From contig JBOGKM010000098.1 of assembly GCA_050747745.1 (NCBI GenBank), positions 1 to 64,000 on the forward strand: a stretch of 64,000 nucleotides of DNA, in the 5' to 3' direction. Below the pieces are notes generated by a model. That model searched no databases and was not told the origin of the DNA. It saw nothing but the letters and a program-made list of their open reading frames with translations. Positions 44,316 through 52,000 of this stretch are shown piece after piece. Numbering within the stretch: position 1 is the first letter of the stretch; each line of letters begins with the position of its first letter. The position numbers and the translations under genes are program-made. The stretch is from SCQP01 sp050747745. Lineage in GTDB: Bacteria > Acidobacteriota > Terriglobia > Terriglobales > SCQP01.

Positions 44316-44884
44316 AAGCGGCCGCCCTTGCCCTTCCCGCTCGTGACCAGCCTGGGGATGCCGAGATTTCCGCCCAGCTTGCTCAGCTCCTCGGGCGTAA
44401 TGGAACCCACGATGTTGACGATGTCCAGCTCACCCGGCTCGCGGTTGAGAATCGCCATGCCCAGAATGCTGCCGTCCTTGGCGCTGCAGATGTAGATTTC
44501 GGCGTTATCGTTGTCGCCGTCGCGCCCCTTTGAGTGCACGCTCACGATGCGCGCCCATCCCGGTTGCCGCAGTTGATTCCGGATCGCCGCCAGCCCCGGG
44601 TCCGTGAGCCGGGGCGCGCGCTTAAATTCGAAGCTCTTCACGTAAATGCCCTGCAGCTTGGCCAGCGCCTGGCGGTCCTGCTGGCTCAGCCCGCTGTCAC
44701 CCGAGTTGAGAAAGGCCATTCCTATCCGCAGCGCCGCCCCGTCCAGCGTCACCTCGCTGACCTGGTCCGCCCTGGCGGCCAGCCCCGGCAGCTTGACATC
44801 CAGACGCGGCTGCTGCGCTCCCAGCGCAGCCAGCAACATCAGCGGCAACAATCCCGTCCAGAAGAATTTTCGTGTCGTAGACAT
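44312..44884 (-). CDS. Exported DUF4252 protein
   Basis: The 190-residue protein has a signal peptide (FFWTGLLPLMLLAALGAQQ). A DUF4252-like domain follows, recognisable by DGAALRIGMAFLNS, the spaced YVKSFEFKRAP, IRNQLRQPGWARIVSV, IYICSAKDGSILGMAI and the end NIVGSITPEELSKLGGNLGI. Function of the domain is unknown. It lies between the anti-sigma-like gene (25-nt gap) and the permease gene, whose start overlaps its stop. A target or sensor in envelope stress is inferred from the operon. Confidence 0.85.
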   Translation of the reverse strand: MSTTRKFFWTGLLPLMLLAALGAQQPRLDVKLPGLAARADQVSEVTLDGAALRIGMAFLNSGDSGLSQQDRQALAKLQGIYVKSFEFKRAPRLTDPGLAAIRNQLRQPGWARIVSVHSKGRDGDNDNAEIYICSAKDGSILGMAILNREPGELDIVNIVGSITPEELSKLGGNLGIPRLVTSGKGKGGRL

Positions 44885-44909
44885 ATGTTCCTTCCTAACG
44901 CGCCACCGC

Positions 44910-45209
44910 CTAGGGCGAGCGCACTACTTTGGCCCGCACCGCGCTCAGCTCATTGGAGGCCAGCCGCAGCGCGGCCACCAGTTGCTGCCCGTCCTGCCGC
45001 GCCTGCCGCTGTTGCCGCATTGCCGCCCACCGTGTCACCCCGAACCCCGCCACCGCCAGCACCAGCAGCAGCACCCATGTCTGTGCCCAGCTCCAGCCAT
45101 GGGCGGGCCGGGGCGCCGGCGAGTGCAGCCGCGCCACCACCGCGGGCGCGAGATCGTGCGGTGGCTCCTCCCGCCGCAACGCCGCCCGTAATTCCTCTTC
45201 GAGGCTCAT
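44910..45209 (-). CDS. Small single-pass membrane protein, probable anti-sigma factor
   Basis: A 99-residue protein with a charged N-terminus (MSLEEELRAALRREEPPHDL), one hydrophobic helix (WVLLLVLAVAGFGVTRWA, about residues 44-62), and a Gln/Arg-rich C-terminal helix. It has no zinc-finger motif. Its start overlaps the stop of the ECF sigma gene (ATGA), and its N-terminal pattern resembles short anti-sigma proteins in other sigma/anti-sigma pairs. Interaction with the sigma factor is inferred from position. Confidence 0.7.
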   Translation of the reverse strand: MSLEEELRAALRREEPPHDLAPAVVARLHSPAPRPAHGWSWAQTWVLLLVLAVAGFGVTRWAAMRQQRQARQDGQQLVAALRLASNELSAVRAKVVRSP

Positions 45210-45730
45210 GGTTGCACCATCCTTTCCGGCCGCGCCGTCCGCACCTCAAGCGTCCCGCGCAGCCGCTTCAGCGCGCGCTGCAGCTGGCTCTTCACGGTAA
45301 ACAGCGGCCGATGCAGTATGCGGGAAATTTCGGCCGGTTCCAGATCCTCCTGAAAGCGCAGCACCACCACCACTCGCTGCGGCGCCGGCAACTGCGCCAC
45401 CGCGGCGCGCAGCGCGCGTGCCTGCCAGGGATCGTGCGGCCGCGACGCCGCCGCCGCTTCCGGCGCATCCTCCAGACCCAGGCGCGGCCGCAGCTTGCGC
45501 CGGCGCCACCGGTCCAGCGCCTGCCGCGTCGTTACCTGCCGCAGCCAGAACAGCACATGGCGCTCGGATTCCAGCTCCCCGCCGTGCTGAAACAGCTTGC
45601 AGAACACCTCTTGCGCCACCTCCTCGGCGTCGGCCGCATTGCCCAGAATGCGCTGCGCCAGACTATAGACCATGGCTTGGTGCTCGCGCACCAGCCCGGC
45701 AAATTGCTCCGGGTCGGCGGTCCAGTCCAC
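45206..45730 (-). CDS. ECF RNA polymerase sigma factor (second)
   Basis: The 174-residue protein has region 2 (SLAQRILGNAADAEEVAQEV, then FCKLFQHGG) and region 4 (LPAPQRVVVVLRFQEDLEPA, then EISRILHRPLFTVKSQLQRA). It leads the operon sigma - anti-sigma-like - DUF4252 - large permease. The start is the GTG at 45730 with AAGGA upstream. A TATATA in the short upstream region may be the -10 element. It should direct transcription of its own operon and perhaps envelope genes. Confidence 0.9.
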   Translation of the reverse strand: MDWTADPEQFAGLVREHQAMVYSLAQRILGNAADAEEVAQEVFCKLFQHGGELESERHVLFWLRQVTTRQALDRWRRRKLRPRLGLEDAPEAAAASRPHDPWQARALRAAVAQLPAPQRVVVVLRFQEDLEPAEISRILHRPLFTVKSQLQRALKRLRGTLEVRTARPERMVQP

Positions 45731-45807
45731 GTCGGTTCCTTGCTCTATGTCTATATACGCTCCACGATCTGCCCGCGAGTGCCGAGACTTCGGCTAAACT
45801 GTGCCGC

Positions 45808-46338
45808 ATGAGGAAAATCCAGGCCCTGCCGCTCCTGCTTGCTCTTGCGGCCATGCTGACGCTTGCCGCCGCACAAAAAGCCCCGCTCAGCCCGCCCGCC
45901 GTGGCGCAGTTGCAAACGGGCGGCAAAACCGTAGTCATCCATTACTCCGCCCCCTCCCTGCGCGGCCGCACCAACATCTTCGCTCCCGGCGGCCTGATTT
46001 CCCACGATCCCCACTACCCCGTCTGGCGCGCCGGCGCCAACGCCGCCACCTCCTTCGATACCACCGCCCAGGTGAAGCTGGGCACGCTCAGTGTGCCCGC
46101 CGGCAAGTACACGCTGTACGTGTCCATTGCCCACCCCAACCGCTGGGTGCTGATCGTGAATAAGCAAACCGGCCAATGGGGCCTGACCTACAATTCCAAG
46201 CTCGATCTCGGCCGCACTCCCATGCGGATGACCATCCCGCCGCGGCCCATCCAGCGGCTCAAATATATTCTCACCGCGCACCAGCTCACGCTCGAATGGG
46301 GGAAGCATATCGCTACGGTCCCGCTGGTAGTCCATTAA
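45808..46338 (+). CDS. Exported DUF2911 protein
   Basis: The 176-residue protein has a signal peptide (MRKIQALPLLLALAAMLTLA). The DUF2911 pattern follows: VVIHYSAPSLRGRTNIFAPG, VWRAGANAATSFDTTAQVKL, then LSVPAGKYTLYVSI and the closing LEWGKHIATVPLVVH. The domain function is unknown; it is common in Acidobacteriota and Bacteroidota exported proteins. It is divergent from the second ECF operon. A TAAACT element just before the ATG could give a very short leader. Confidence 0.88.
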   Translation: MRKIQALPLLLALAAMLTLAAAQKAPLSPPAVAQLQTGGKTVVIHYSAPSLRGRTNIFAPGGLISHDPHYPVWRAGANAATSFDTTAQVKLGTLSVPAGKYTLYVSIAHPNRWVLIVNKQTGQWGLTYNSKLDLGRTPMRMTIPPRPIQRLKYILTAHQLTLEWGKHIATVPLVVH

Positions 46339-46436
46339 GCTCGCGCGCGTGCGCCGTCAGCTCCGAGATCGCCCCGCCCCGTTGTGAGTTGCCGAGACTT
46401 GACAGCCGCACAAGAGGGGGACAGTGATGCCGGTGG

Positions 46437-47073
46437 ATGTTGCCCCCGCTCCTGGTACCGTCGCTGCTCACTGCCGCGGCTCTCGCAGGCCCTCCGCCCG
46501 GACTCCAGAGCCTGCGCCAAACCCGGCCGGGCAAGGATTTCTACCCGCGCGGCTTCTAAATGAGACTGTCTTTCTGACCTACGCCACCCCGAGGCGACCT
46601 ACCGGCTTAGGTTGCGCGACGGCAAGCTCGCCTCCTGGCGCCGCCGCGCCGCGCCCAGCTTTGCCGACAGCAGCCGCGTGTTCGCCTCCGTGTATGAGTT
46701 CTTCACGCTGCCGCCGGTGGTGTTCTTCGGCTGCCTGGGGCTGTTTCTGCGCCTGTTCCGGGGCGAGATGCTCGACCGCAGCCTGCACTTCCATTTTCTG
46801 GCGCCCATTCGGCGCGAAGTCGTGCTGGCGGGAAAATTCCTGGCGGGCCTGATGCCGAAACACATCAGCATCCTCTATTACTTGGTGGGCCTGCTGCCGG
46901 CGCGGCTCGCCTCGGGACTGGAAACCTCCTCGTTGTTCGCGCTGCTGGCGACCAGCGGCAACTCGCTCGCCCCGGGCTGGGACATTGTGGGCGTGATCGC
47001 CGCCGCTGCGCTCCTGCTGTGCCTGGCCGCCTGGCGCGTCCGCCGCCTCGAGATTGATTACGCCAGCGACTGA
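46437..47073 (+). pseudogene. Broken ABC-type permease gene with two frameshifts and an internal deletion
   Basis: Three consecutive frames read as one protein. First is a signal-like start MLPPLLVPSLLTAAALAGPP ending SLRQTRPGKDFYPRGF at a TAA near 46557. Then comes LLNETVFLTYATP in a second frame, and from about 46591 EATYRLRLRDGKLASWRRRA in a third, continuing as ADSSRVFASVYEFFTLPPVV and FLAPIRREVVLAGKFLAG. After KFLAGLM the text jumps to helical sequence (YLVGLLPARLASGLETSSLF and VIAAAALLLCLAAW), which suggests loss of the middle. The pattern resembles exported, membrane-anchored ABC-2-like permease components. Not functional. Confidence 0.72.
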
Positions 47074-47103
47074 GCCGCGCGGGCGGGCGCGCGCTGTGCT
47101 ACA

Positions 47104-47159
47104 TTGTTAGGAGCTTATTTGTTTTAAATATTGAGAAGACAGAAAGAGAGGACAAAGAA
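47104..47159 (+). promoter_or_regulatory. AT-rich leader and probable promoter of the PIN-toxin pair
   Basis: This stretch is about 70 percent A+T, unlike its surroundings. It contains TTGTTA (47104-47109) and TTAAATA near 47124-47130 with a short 15-nt spacing, and a purine-rich ribosome binding site (GAGAGGACAAAGAA) just before the ATG at 47160. The promoter elements are weak but the composition change is clear. Confidence 0.4.
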
Positions 47160-47768
47160 ATGACTGCTGAAACCATAGAGGAATTGGGGTGCCAGCTCAG
47201 CGCTGCCCTGAAACCCTCCCTACCCAACCTGGCTCCGGAGTTGGAACTGGAGTTTAGCTTCCAGCGCAAGGACCAGCAGCGCAAGACCAAGCGAAGCGCG
47301 CCGGTGGAGAAATATTTCCATCCTGCGCCCGGGGACGAACTGGTGTTTCGTGTCGTCGAGCGTCCGGCGGCGGCTGGACCGGTCATCCGATCCCCGTCGC
47401 CTGCCACCGCTGCCCCGCCCACCCCGACTGGAATCATGAGACGCCTAATTCTGGCGCTGCGCGAGCTCGAGGGGATGAACTTCGTGGCGCTGAAGAAATT
47501 TCGCGATGATTTTCTGCCGCAGCGTGGATTCAGTCTGGAGGAGGCGCGGGGCACACTCGACGAGGCGATCCGCCGCGAATACGTGCGCGTGGGGAAACTG
47601 GCTAACCCGAAGTCGCCGTTCCCGACCAGCACCGTGGTGCTCAACCACGATCATCCCGAGGTTCGAGAAGCGCTGGCCAGCGCGCCACCGGCCCCACGCC
47701 GGGGATTCTCGCCCATGGACCTGGGCGGAGTAAAGCTGTCCGACGCTGTGCTGGCAGGGCGCCGGTGA
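47160..47768 (+). CDS. Hypothetical 202-aa protein, likely partner (antitoxin) of the PIN toxin
   Basis: The protein has three parts. A beta-like N-terminal segment (residues 1-70: LSAALKPSLPNLAPELELEF, then VEKYFHPAPGDELVFRVVER) is followed by a Pro/Ala/Thr linker. A helical domain follows that looks like a winged helix (IMRRLILALRELEGMNFVAL, LDEAIRREYVRVGKLANPKS). The tail GGVKLSDAVLAGRR resembles the toxin-binding ends of VapB/Phd antitoxins (LSxAVLxDR pattern). The PIN gene begins 7 nt after its stop. Canonical antitoxins are about 70-90 residues, so this size is odd. I recognise no established family. Confidence 0.6.
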   Translation: MTAETIEELGCQLSAALKPSLPNLAPELELEFSFQRKDQQRKTKRSAPVEKYFHPAPGDELVFRVVERPAAAGPVIRSPSPATAAPPTPTGIMRRLILALRELEGMNFVALKKFRDDFLPQRGFSLEEARGTLDEAIRREYVRVGKLANPKSPFPTSTVVLNHDHPEVREALASAPPAPRRGFSPMDLGGVKLSDAVLAGRR

Positions 47769-47775
47769 CGCCCGC

Positions 47776-48228
47776 GTGAGGTCATTCCTGGACACCAGCG
47801 CGCTGGTCAAGCTGTACGTCCGCGAGCCGGGAAGCGAGGCCATGCTCCAGCTCGCGGACGCAGCCGCCGCCGGCGAACTTCTAATTTCGAGCCTGGCAGG
47901 CGTTGAGGTCGCCTCGGCGCTGTGCCTGCTGGAGCGCACCCAGAAGGTGAGCGCAGAGGCCCGGCGGTTGCTGCTTGGTCAATTCCGCGAAGACGAGGGT
48001 TGGCGCTTTACGCGCCAGTCGGTGACGGATGCGGTGCTCGGCATCGCCTCGGGCCTCGTTGAGCGCCACCCCTTGCGCGCCTACGACGCCGTGCAATTGG
48101 CAAGTTGCCTGATCGGCGGGAGCAGTGGCGCACAGCGATTCATTTGCAGCGACCGGCAGCTCCTCGCCGCCGCGCTCGCCGAGAACCTGGACGCGTGGAA
48201 TCCGGACAGCGGCGTGCCCATAGCCTAG
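47776..48228 (+). CDS. VapC-like PIN-domain ribonuclease toxin
   Basis: The 150-residue protein has all four PIN acidic residues: Asp6 in FLDTSALVK, Glu44 in AGVEVASAL, Asp104 in LRAYDAVQLAS and Asp126 in FICSDRQLLAAA. Such toxins cleave tRNA or rRNA when their antitoxin is degraded. The GTG at 47776 follows the preceding gene by 7 nt, which fits a toxin-antitoxin operon, antitoxin first. The start MRSFLDTSALVKLYVREPGS is close to other type II VapC proteins. Confidence 0.88.
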   Translation: MRSFLDTSALVKLYVREPGSEAMLQLADAAAAGELLISSLAGVEVASALCLLERTQKVSAEARRLLLGQFREDEGWRFTRQSVTDAVLGIASGLVERHPLRAYDAVQLASCLIGGSSGAQRFICSDRQLLAAALAENLDAWNPDSGVPIA

Positions 48229-48401
48229 TTCGTCAGGCTCAGCGGCGGTTCGTGCGTGGAGGAGGCGATGGACTGCTGCAGGCCGCGCGCGCCATCTACT
48301 CCTGGCGCTTTGATCCGGCCCGCGACGCTCAAGCCCATGCCGTCGCCGGCACCGCTTGCGTGCGCATGACCTTCCACGTCCACGGCACCCGCTGCGACTA
48401 G
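48229..48401 (+). pseudogene. Remnant resembling a TonB C-terminal domain
   Basis: Just after the PIN gene, in a frame shifted from it, the stretch GGGDGLLQAARAIYSWRFDP continues as ARDAQAHAVAGTACVRMTFH and stops at 48401. The order of LLQAA, W-R-F-x-P-A and a final V-x-M-T-F-H-V strand fits the TonB/energy-transducer C-terminal fold. There is no start codon or upstream domain. Confidence is limited by the short length. Confidence 0.4.
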
Positions 48402-48497
48402 CCCTGGCATTCCTACCCTCTCTCCCCGATCCCGGCCGGCGGCGAGTCGGCACACCTCAAGAGGAGAGTGCCGGCACTGCGCTAATGTAATAGCAGC

Positions 48498-49703
48498 GTG
48501 CAGCCGGAAGCTCTCCAGCCCCTGCTCAGCCTCTTTCTCCTATTCATCGCCGCCAAGATCGGTGAGGAGGTGTTCGAGCGCCTCGGCCAGCCCGGCCTCA
48601 TCGGACAGATTGTCGCCGGCTTCATCGTCGGACCTGGTCTTTTCAACTGGGTGCGGCCCTCCACCACGCTCGATTTCATGGCCGAAATCGGCGTCATCTT
48701 CCTCCTGTTTGAGACCGGTCTCAAGACCAAGCCGGAAGAAATCACCGAACACGGCTACGTCAGCTTGGCCGTGGGTTTCTTCGGCGTCATCACCCCTCTG
48801 GCTCTGGGCTGGGCTTTCGCCGCCGCCATCGGCGAAAACGCCGTCACCGCCCGCTTCGTCGGCACCCTCCTGGTCGCCACCAGCATCGGCATCACCGCCA
48901 AGATCCTCACCGACTTCGGCGCTCTCAACACCGCCTTCGGGCGCGTCATCCTGGGGGCCGCCGTCCTCGACGATATTCTCGGTCTGCTGGCACTATCCAT
49001 GCTCACCAGCTTCGCCACCTCGCAATCGCATTGGCTCAACCTGGCCCTCACCGTCATTTTCGTCGCGCTGTTCTTCGTGGTGGTGCTGTTTTTGCGCCGC
49101 ACCGCCTTTCCCCGTCTGCGCCCGCGCCTGGGGCGGCTGCGCAGCGCCGCGCCGCAATGGACGTTTGCCCTGATCATCCTGCTAGGCTTTTCGGCCATGT
49201 CCGCTTACATCGGCCTGGCGGCCATCATCGGCTCGTTTCTGGCCGGCCTGTTCGTCAGCGAATCGGAAGAAATTGCTCCGGCGCTGCGCGCCAAGGCGGA
49301 GACGGTGAGCAGCTTCGTGGTGCCCTTCTTCCTCGCCAACATCGGCCTCAAGCTCAGCCCCACCGCCCTCACGCGCCCCCACGACCTGATGCTGATCGGC
49401 GCCCTGACGCTGATCGCGATCATCGCCAAGCTGTTTGCCTGCGGACTTTCCGCCCTGCCGCTCGGGCGGCGCTCGGCGCTGCTGGTGGGGTTGGGCATGA
49501 TCCCGCGTGGCGAGGTGGGCATCGTCGTCGCCAACGAAAGCCTGCGCATACCGGCCATCCCCAGCGCCTATTACTCCGTCGGTATTGCCATGGCGGTGCT
49601 TACCACCCTGATCGGGCCCATGCTGCTGCGGTTGTTCCTGCGCCCCGACCGCGCCCCGGCCGGTGCAGGGCAGCCATCTGCCCAGCCAGGGCCAGCCAAC
49701 TAG
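48498..49703 (+). CDS. CPA2-type cation/proton antiporter (KefB-like membrane domain)
   Basis: The 401-residue protein has about 12 hydrophobic segments and the CPA2 signatures: LGQPGLIGQIVAGFIVGPGL, IGVIFLLFETGLKT, the core ATSIGITAKILTDFGALNTA and LDDILGLLALSMLT, where Asp-Asp supplies ion-binding residues. A later helix has VGLGMIPRGEVGIVVANESL. It lacks the C-terminal TrkA-N/RCK regulatory domain of KefB/KefC. Start is the GTG at 48498. It probably exchanges Na+ or K+ for H+; the ion cannot be chosen. Confidence 0.9.
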   Translation: MQPEALQPLLSLFLLFIAAKIGEEVFERLGQPGLIGQIVAGFIVGPGLFNWVRPSTTLDFMAEIGVIFLLFETGLKTKPEEITEHGYVSLAVGFFGVITPLALGWAFAAAIGENAVTARFVGTLLVATSIGITAKILTDFGALNTAFGRVILGAAVLDDILGLLALSMLTSFATSQSHWLNLALTVIFVALFFVVVLFLRRTAFPRLRPRLGRLRSAAPQWTFALIILLGFSAMSAYIGLAAIIGSFLAGLFVSESEEIAPALRAKAETVSSFVVPFFLANIGLKLSPTALTRPHDLMLIGALTLIAIIAKLFACGLSALPLGRRSALLVGLGMIPRGEVGIVVANESLRIPAIPSAYYSVGIAMAVLTTLIGPMLLRLFLRPDRAPAGAGQPSAQPGPAN

Positions 49704-50173
49704 ACAGGCCGCATACCCGTTCCCACGGGTCCTCGCGCCGCCACAATTTCGTCGATATTTTGTGACAAAAAAGTGAGAGCCTCTCACCCCAACCTTTTAC
49801 CCATTTTCGGACTCTATATATTCGAGAGCACAATCGTGCTCCTGCCGGGCGGCCCGCCGGTAATGCCAATCGTGGGCGCGGTGAGACGCTGTGCGATGCA
49901 AGTGTACATCCCGAATTCCAAACGCAACGCTGGCTCCAGAGGAACCGAATGCTGGTTCCAAAGGACTTAAGTTGTACCAATCAGACTTTTCCCCAGCTGC
50001 CCTCTGTCCCGTCCCCCGACCGGGCCTGGGGTAGGGGGGAGGGGGGAGGGGGGGCCAGGGGCCAACTGGCGGCAGGGCCCGGGTTGCCCCAGCGGTCGCT
50101 GTGACAGGCGCCGGCGGGCAACGGGTGCCCGCTGGCGCTTGGACGCCTTCAAGTTGTCGCGATCCGGGCGGGA
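49704..50173. other. Long convergent intergenic region with hairpins and a repeat
   Basis: No convincing gene is present in this 470-nt stretch between the 3' ends of the antiporter and the dehydrogenase genes. It contains a perfect short palindrome GTGAGAG-C-CTCTCAC (49773-49787), a GAGCAC-AATC-GTGCTC hairpin (49826-49841), a GC palindrome CGGGCGGCCCG near 49847-49857, an imperfect direct repeat (GCTGGCTCCAGAGGAAC at 49929-49945 and GCTGGTTCCAAAGGACT at 49951-49967), and a G-run cluster. The small open frames on both strands show no family features. Confidence 0.5.
50028..50061 (+). other. G-run cluster with G-quadruplex potential
   Basis: Five G-runs of 4, 6, 6, 7 and 4 bases are separated by 1-3 nt (TA, A, A, CCA). 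This satisfies the usual criterion of four runs of at least three G with short loops. It lies between two convergent genes, so it could slow polymerase or act in transcription termination on either strand. Confidence 0.7.
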
Positions 50174-51196
50174 TCAAGCAAGGCCGGGTGGCAGGAGAAC
50201 TCCGGCGCCTGCAATGGCGTCGTTCTTGAGGGCGGCGAGGGCCTCGTTGGCGGCGGAAAATGGGAAGGTGCGGGTTCGGGTCTTGACGCCGGCGCGGAGG
50301 GCTTCTTGCAGGAAATCGCGTCCGTCGGCGCGGGTGTTGTTGGCCACGCTGCGGATGACGCGCTCGCGATACAGCCAGGCGTAGTCGAGTTGCGGAATCG
50401 GGCTCATATGAATGCCGCCCAGCACCAGCGTGGCGCCGGGCGCCAGGGCTTGCAGCGCGGCGGGCACCAGCTCGCCCGCGGGGGCAAACATCAGCGCCGC
50501 ATCCAGCGCCAGCGGCGGGGGCGCGGCCGCATCCCCCACCCAGGCCGCCCCCAGCTCGCGCGCCAAGCGCTGATGGCGCTCATGATCGCGCGTGCAAACG
50601 TACACCTCGGCACCGCGCCAGTGGGCAATTTGGATGGCGATATGCCCCGCCGCTCCGAATCCATAAATACCCAGGCGCGCCCCGCTCCAGCTTTCGTCCG
50701 CAATTCCGCTCAGCCGGAGGCAGCGGAAGCCGATGATGCCGGCGCACAGCAGCGGCGCCGCCTGGGTGTCGTCCATCCCGTCCGGTATCGGATATACGAA
50801 GTCTGCATCGGCCAAGACGGCCCCGGCGTAGCCGCCCGGAACCGTCCAACCGGTAAATTCGGCGTGCTCGCACAGATTCTCGCGCCCGCTTCGGCAAAAA
50901 CGGCAGGTGCCATCGGTGTGGTGCAGCCACGCCACGCCCACGCGCTGGCCCAGTGCCAGATTCCCCACGCCCGCGCCCAGGGCATCAATTTCGCCCACCA
51001 CCTGGTGTCCGGGCGTGATATGTTCGCGGCGCACCGGCAATTCGCCTTCGACCACGTGCAAATCGGTGCGGCAGATGCCGCAGGCGCGCACCCGCACCCG
51101 TACTTGCCTCACTCCCGGCTGGGGATCAGGCAAATCCACCAACTCCAGCGGGCGGTGGCCGATCGGCCGTGGATGTGTCAAGATCCATGCTTGCAC
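50174..51196 (-). CDS. Zinc-dependent alcohol dehydrogenase (MDR superfamily)
   Basis: From the GTG at 51196, preceded by GGGGAG, the protein is 340 residues. Catalytic zinc region CGICRTDLHVVEGELP and the following GHQVVGE give the Cys, His and Glu ligands. The structural zinc lobe reads DGTCRFCRSGRENLC, with three cysteines where four are usual (the first is Asp). The Rossmann motif is YGFGAAGHIAIQIA. It oxidises an alcohol or reduces an aldehyde with NAD(P). The C-terminal part has VIRSVANNTRADGRDFL, usual for this bacterial group. The long upstream frame is not coding. It is divergent from mazG with only 21 nt between starts. Confidence 0.9.
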   Translation of the reverse strand: MQAWILTHPRPIGHRPLELVDLPDPQPGVRQVRVRVRACGICRTDLHVVEGELPVRREHITPGHQVVGEIDALGAGVGNLALGQRVGVAWLHHTDGTCRFCRSGRENLCEHAEFTGWTVPGGYAGAVLADADFVYPIPDGMDDTQAAPLLCAGIIGFRCLRLSGIADESWSGARLGIYGFGAAGHIAIQIAHWRGAEVYVCTRDHERHQRLARELGAAWVGDAAAPPPLALDAALMFAPAGELVPAALQALAPGATLVLGGIHMSPIPQLDYAWLYRERVIRSVANNTRADGRDFLQEALRAGVKTRTRTFPFSAANEALAALKNDAIAGAGVLLPPGLA

Positions 51197-51217
51197 TCCG
51201 CTCCCCCCTCTGCATCC

Positions 51218-52000
51218 ATGATAGGTGATCGGTTCATGCGTGTGGTGGACACGATGCGGCGCCTGCGAGCCGCCGATGGCTGCCCCTGGGACCGCGCCCA
51301 GACTTTCGATTCCATCCGCGCAAATACGCTGGAAGAAGCCTACGAGGTACTGGAGGCAATCAGCGCCCGCGATTGGGCAGGGCTGCGCGAGGAACTCGGC
51401 GATCTGCTGCTGCAAGTCGTTTTCTACGCACAGATGGCGTCGGAGCAAAATCTGTTTACCCTGGCGGAGGTACTCGACGAGCTGGCCGAGAAATTGATTC
51501 GCCGCCATCCGCACGTGTTCGGCGAGCATAAGGCCGCCGACGCCGATGCCGCGTTGGCGCGCTGGAACGCCGCCAAAGCCGCCGAGGGCAAACACAGCGA
51601 CCGGTCACTGCTGGCCGGCATTCCCGCCGCCCTGCCGGCGCTGTCGGAAGCCGGCAAGCTGGGCCAGCGCGCCGGGAAAGCCGGCTTTGATTGGGCCGGC
51701 TCGGCAGGGGTGTGGCAAAAGCTGGAAGAAGAGCTCGCCGAACTGCGCAGCGCGCAGGTGGCAGGCGAGGGGCGCGAGCGCTTGGAAGAGGAACTCGGCG
51801 ATGTGCTGTTTACGGCCGCCAATCTGGCGCGCCATTGCGGCCTGGACGCGGAGGCAGCTCTTAAACATGCCAACCGCAAGTTTGCTCGCCGCTTCCGCAT
51901 GATGGAAACGCTGGGATCGAGCCAACCTCTGGCGCATCTCACGGCCGAGGAATGGGAGGAATTGTGGCAACAGGCGAAGCGCAAGGAAAACCGGGCGTAG
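51218..52000 (+). CDS. mazG: Nucleoside triphosphate pyrophosphohydrolase MazG
   Basis: The 260-residue protein carries two MazG units. The first has RLRAADGCPWDRAQTFDSI, TLEEAYEVLEAI and EELGDLLLQVVFYA with the EExx...ExxD metal-binding pattern. The second has KLEEELAELRSAQ and LEEELGDVLFTAANLAR. It hydrolyses NTPs and dNTPs to monophosphates, including house-cleaning and (p)ppGpp-related roles known in E. coli. I keep the ATG at 51218 because MIGDRFMRVV aligns with known MazG starts, although the in-frame ATG at 51236 has the better ribosome binding site (AGGTGA). Confidence 0.92.
   Translation: MIGDRFMRVVDTMRRLRAADGCPWDRAQTFDSIRANTLEEAYEVLEAISARDWAGLREELGDLLLQVVFYAQMASEQNLFTLAEVLDELAEKLIRRHPHVFGEHKAADADAALARWNAAKAAEGKHSDRSLLAGIPAALPALSEAGKLGQRAGKAGFDWAGSAGVWQKLEEELAELRSAQVAGEGRERLEEELGDVLFTAANLARHCGLDAEAALKHANRKFARRFRMMETLGSSQPLAHLTAEEWEELWQQAKRKENRA

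Noticed and set aside
49600..49980. A 126-codon minus-strand frame in the convergent gap
   Set aside because: It overlaps the end of the antiporter gene, lacks a ribosome binding site and shows no protein-like pattern.
51197..51595. An N-terminal extension of the alcohol dehydrogenase
   Set aside because: It lies antisense to mazG, and the dehydrogenase family begins at the QAWILTHPRP region just after the GTG at 51196.
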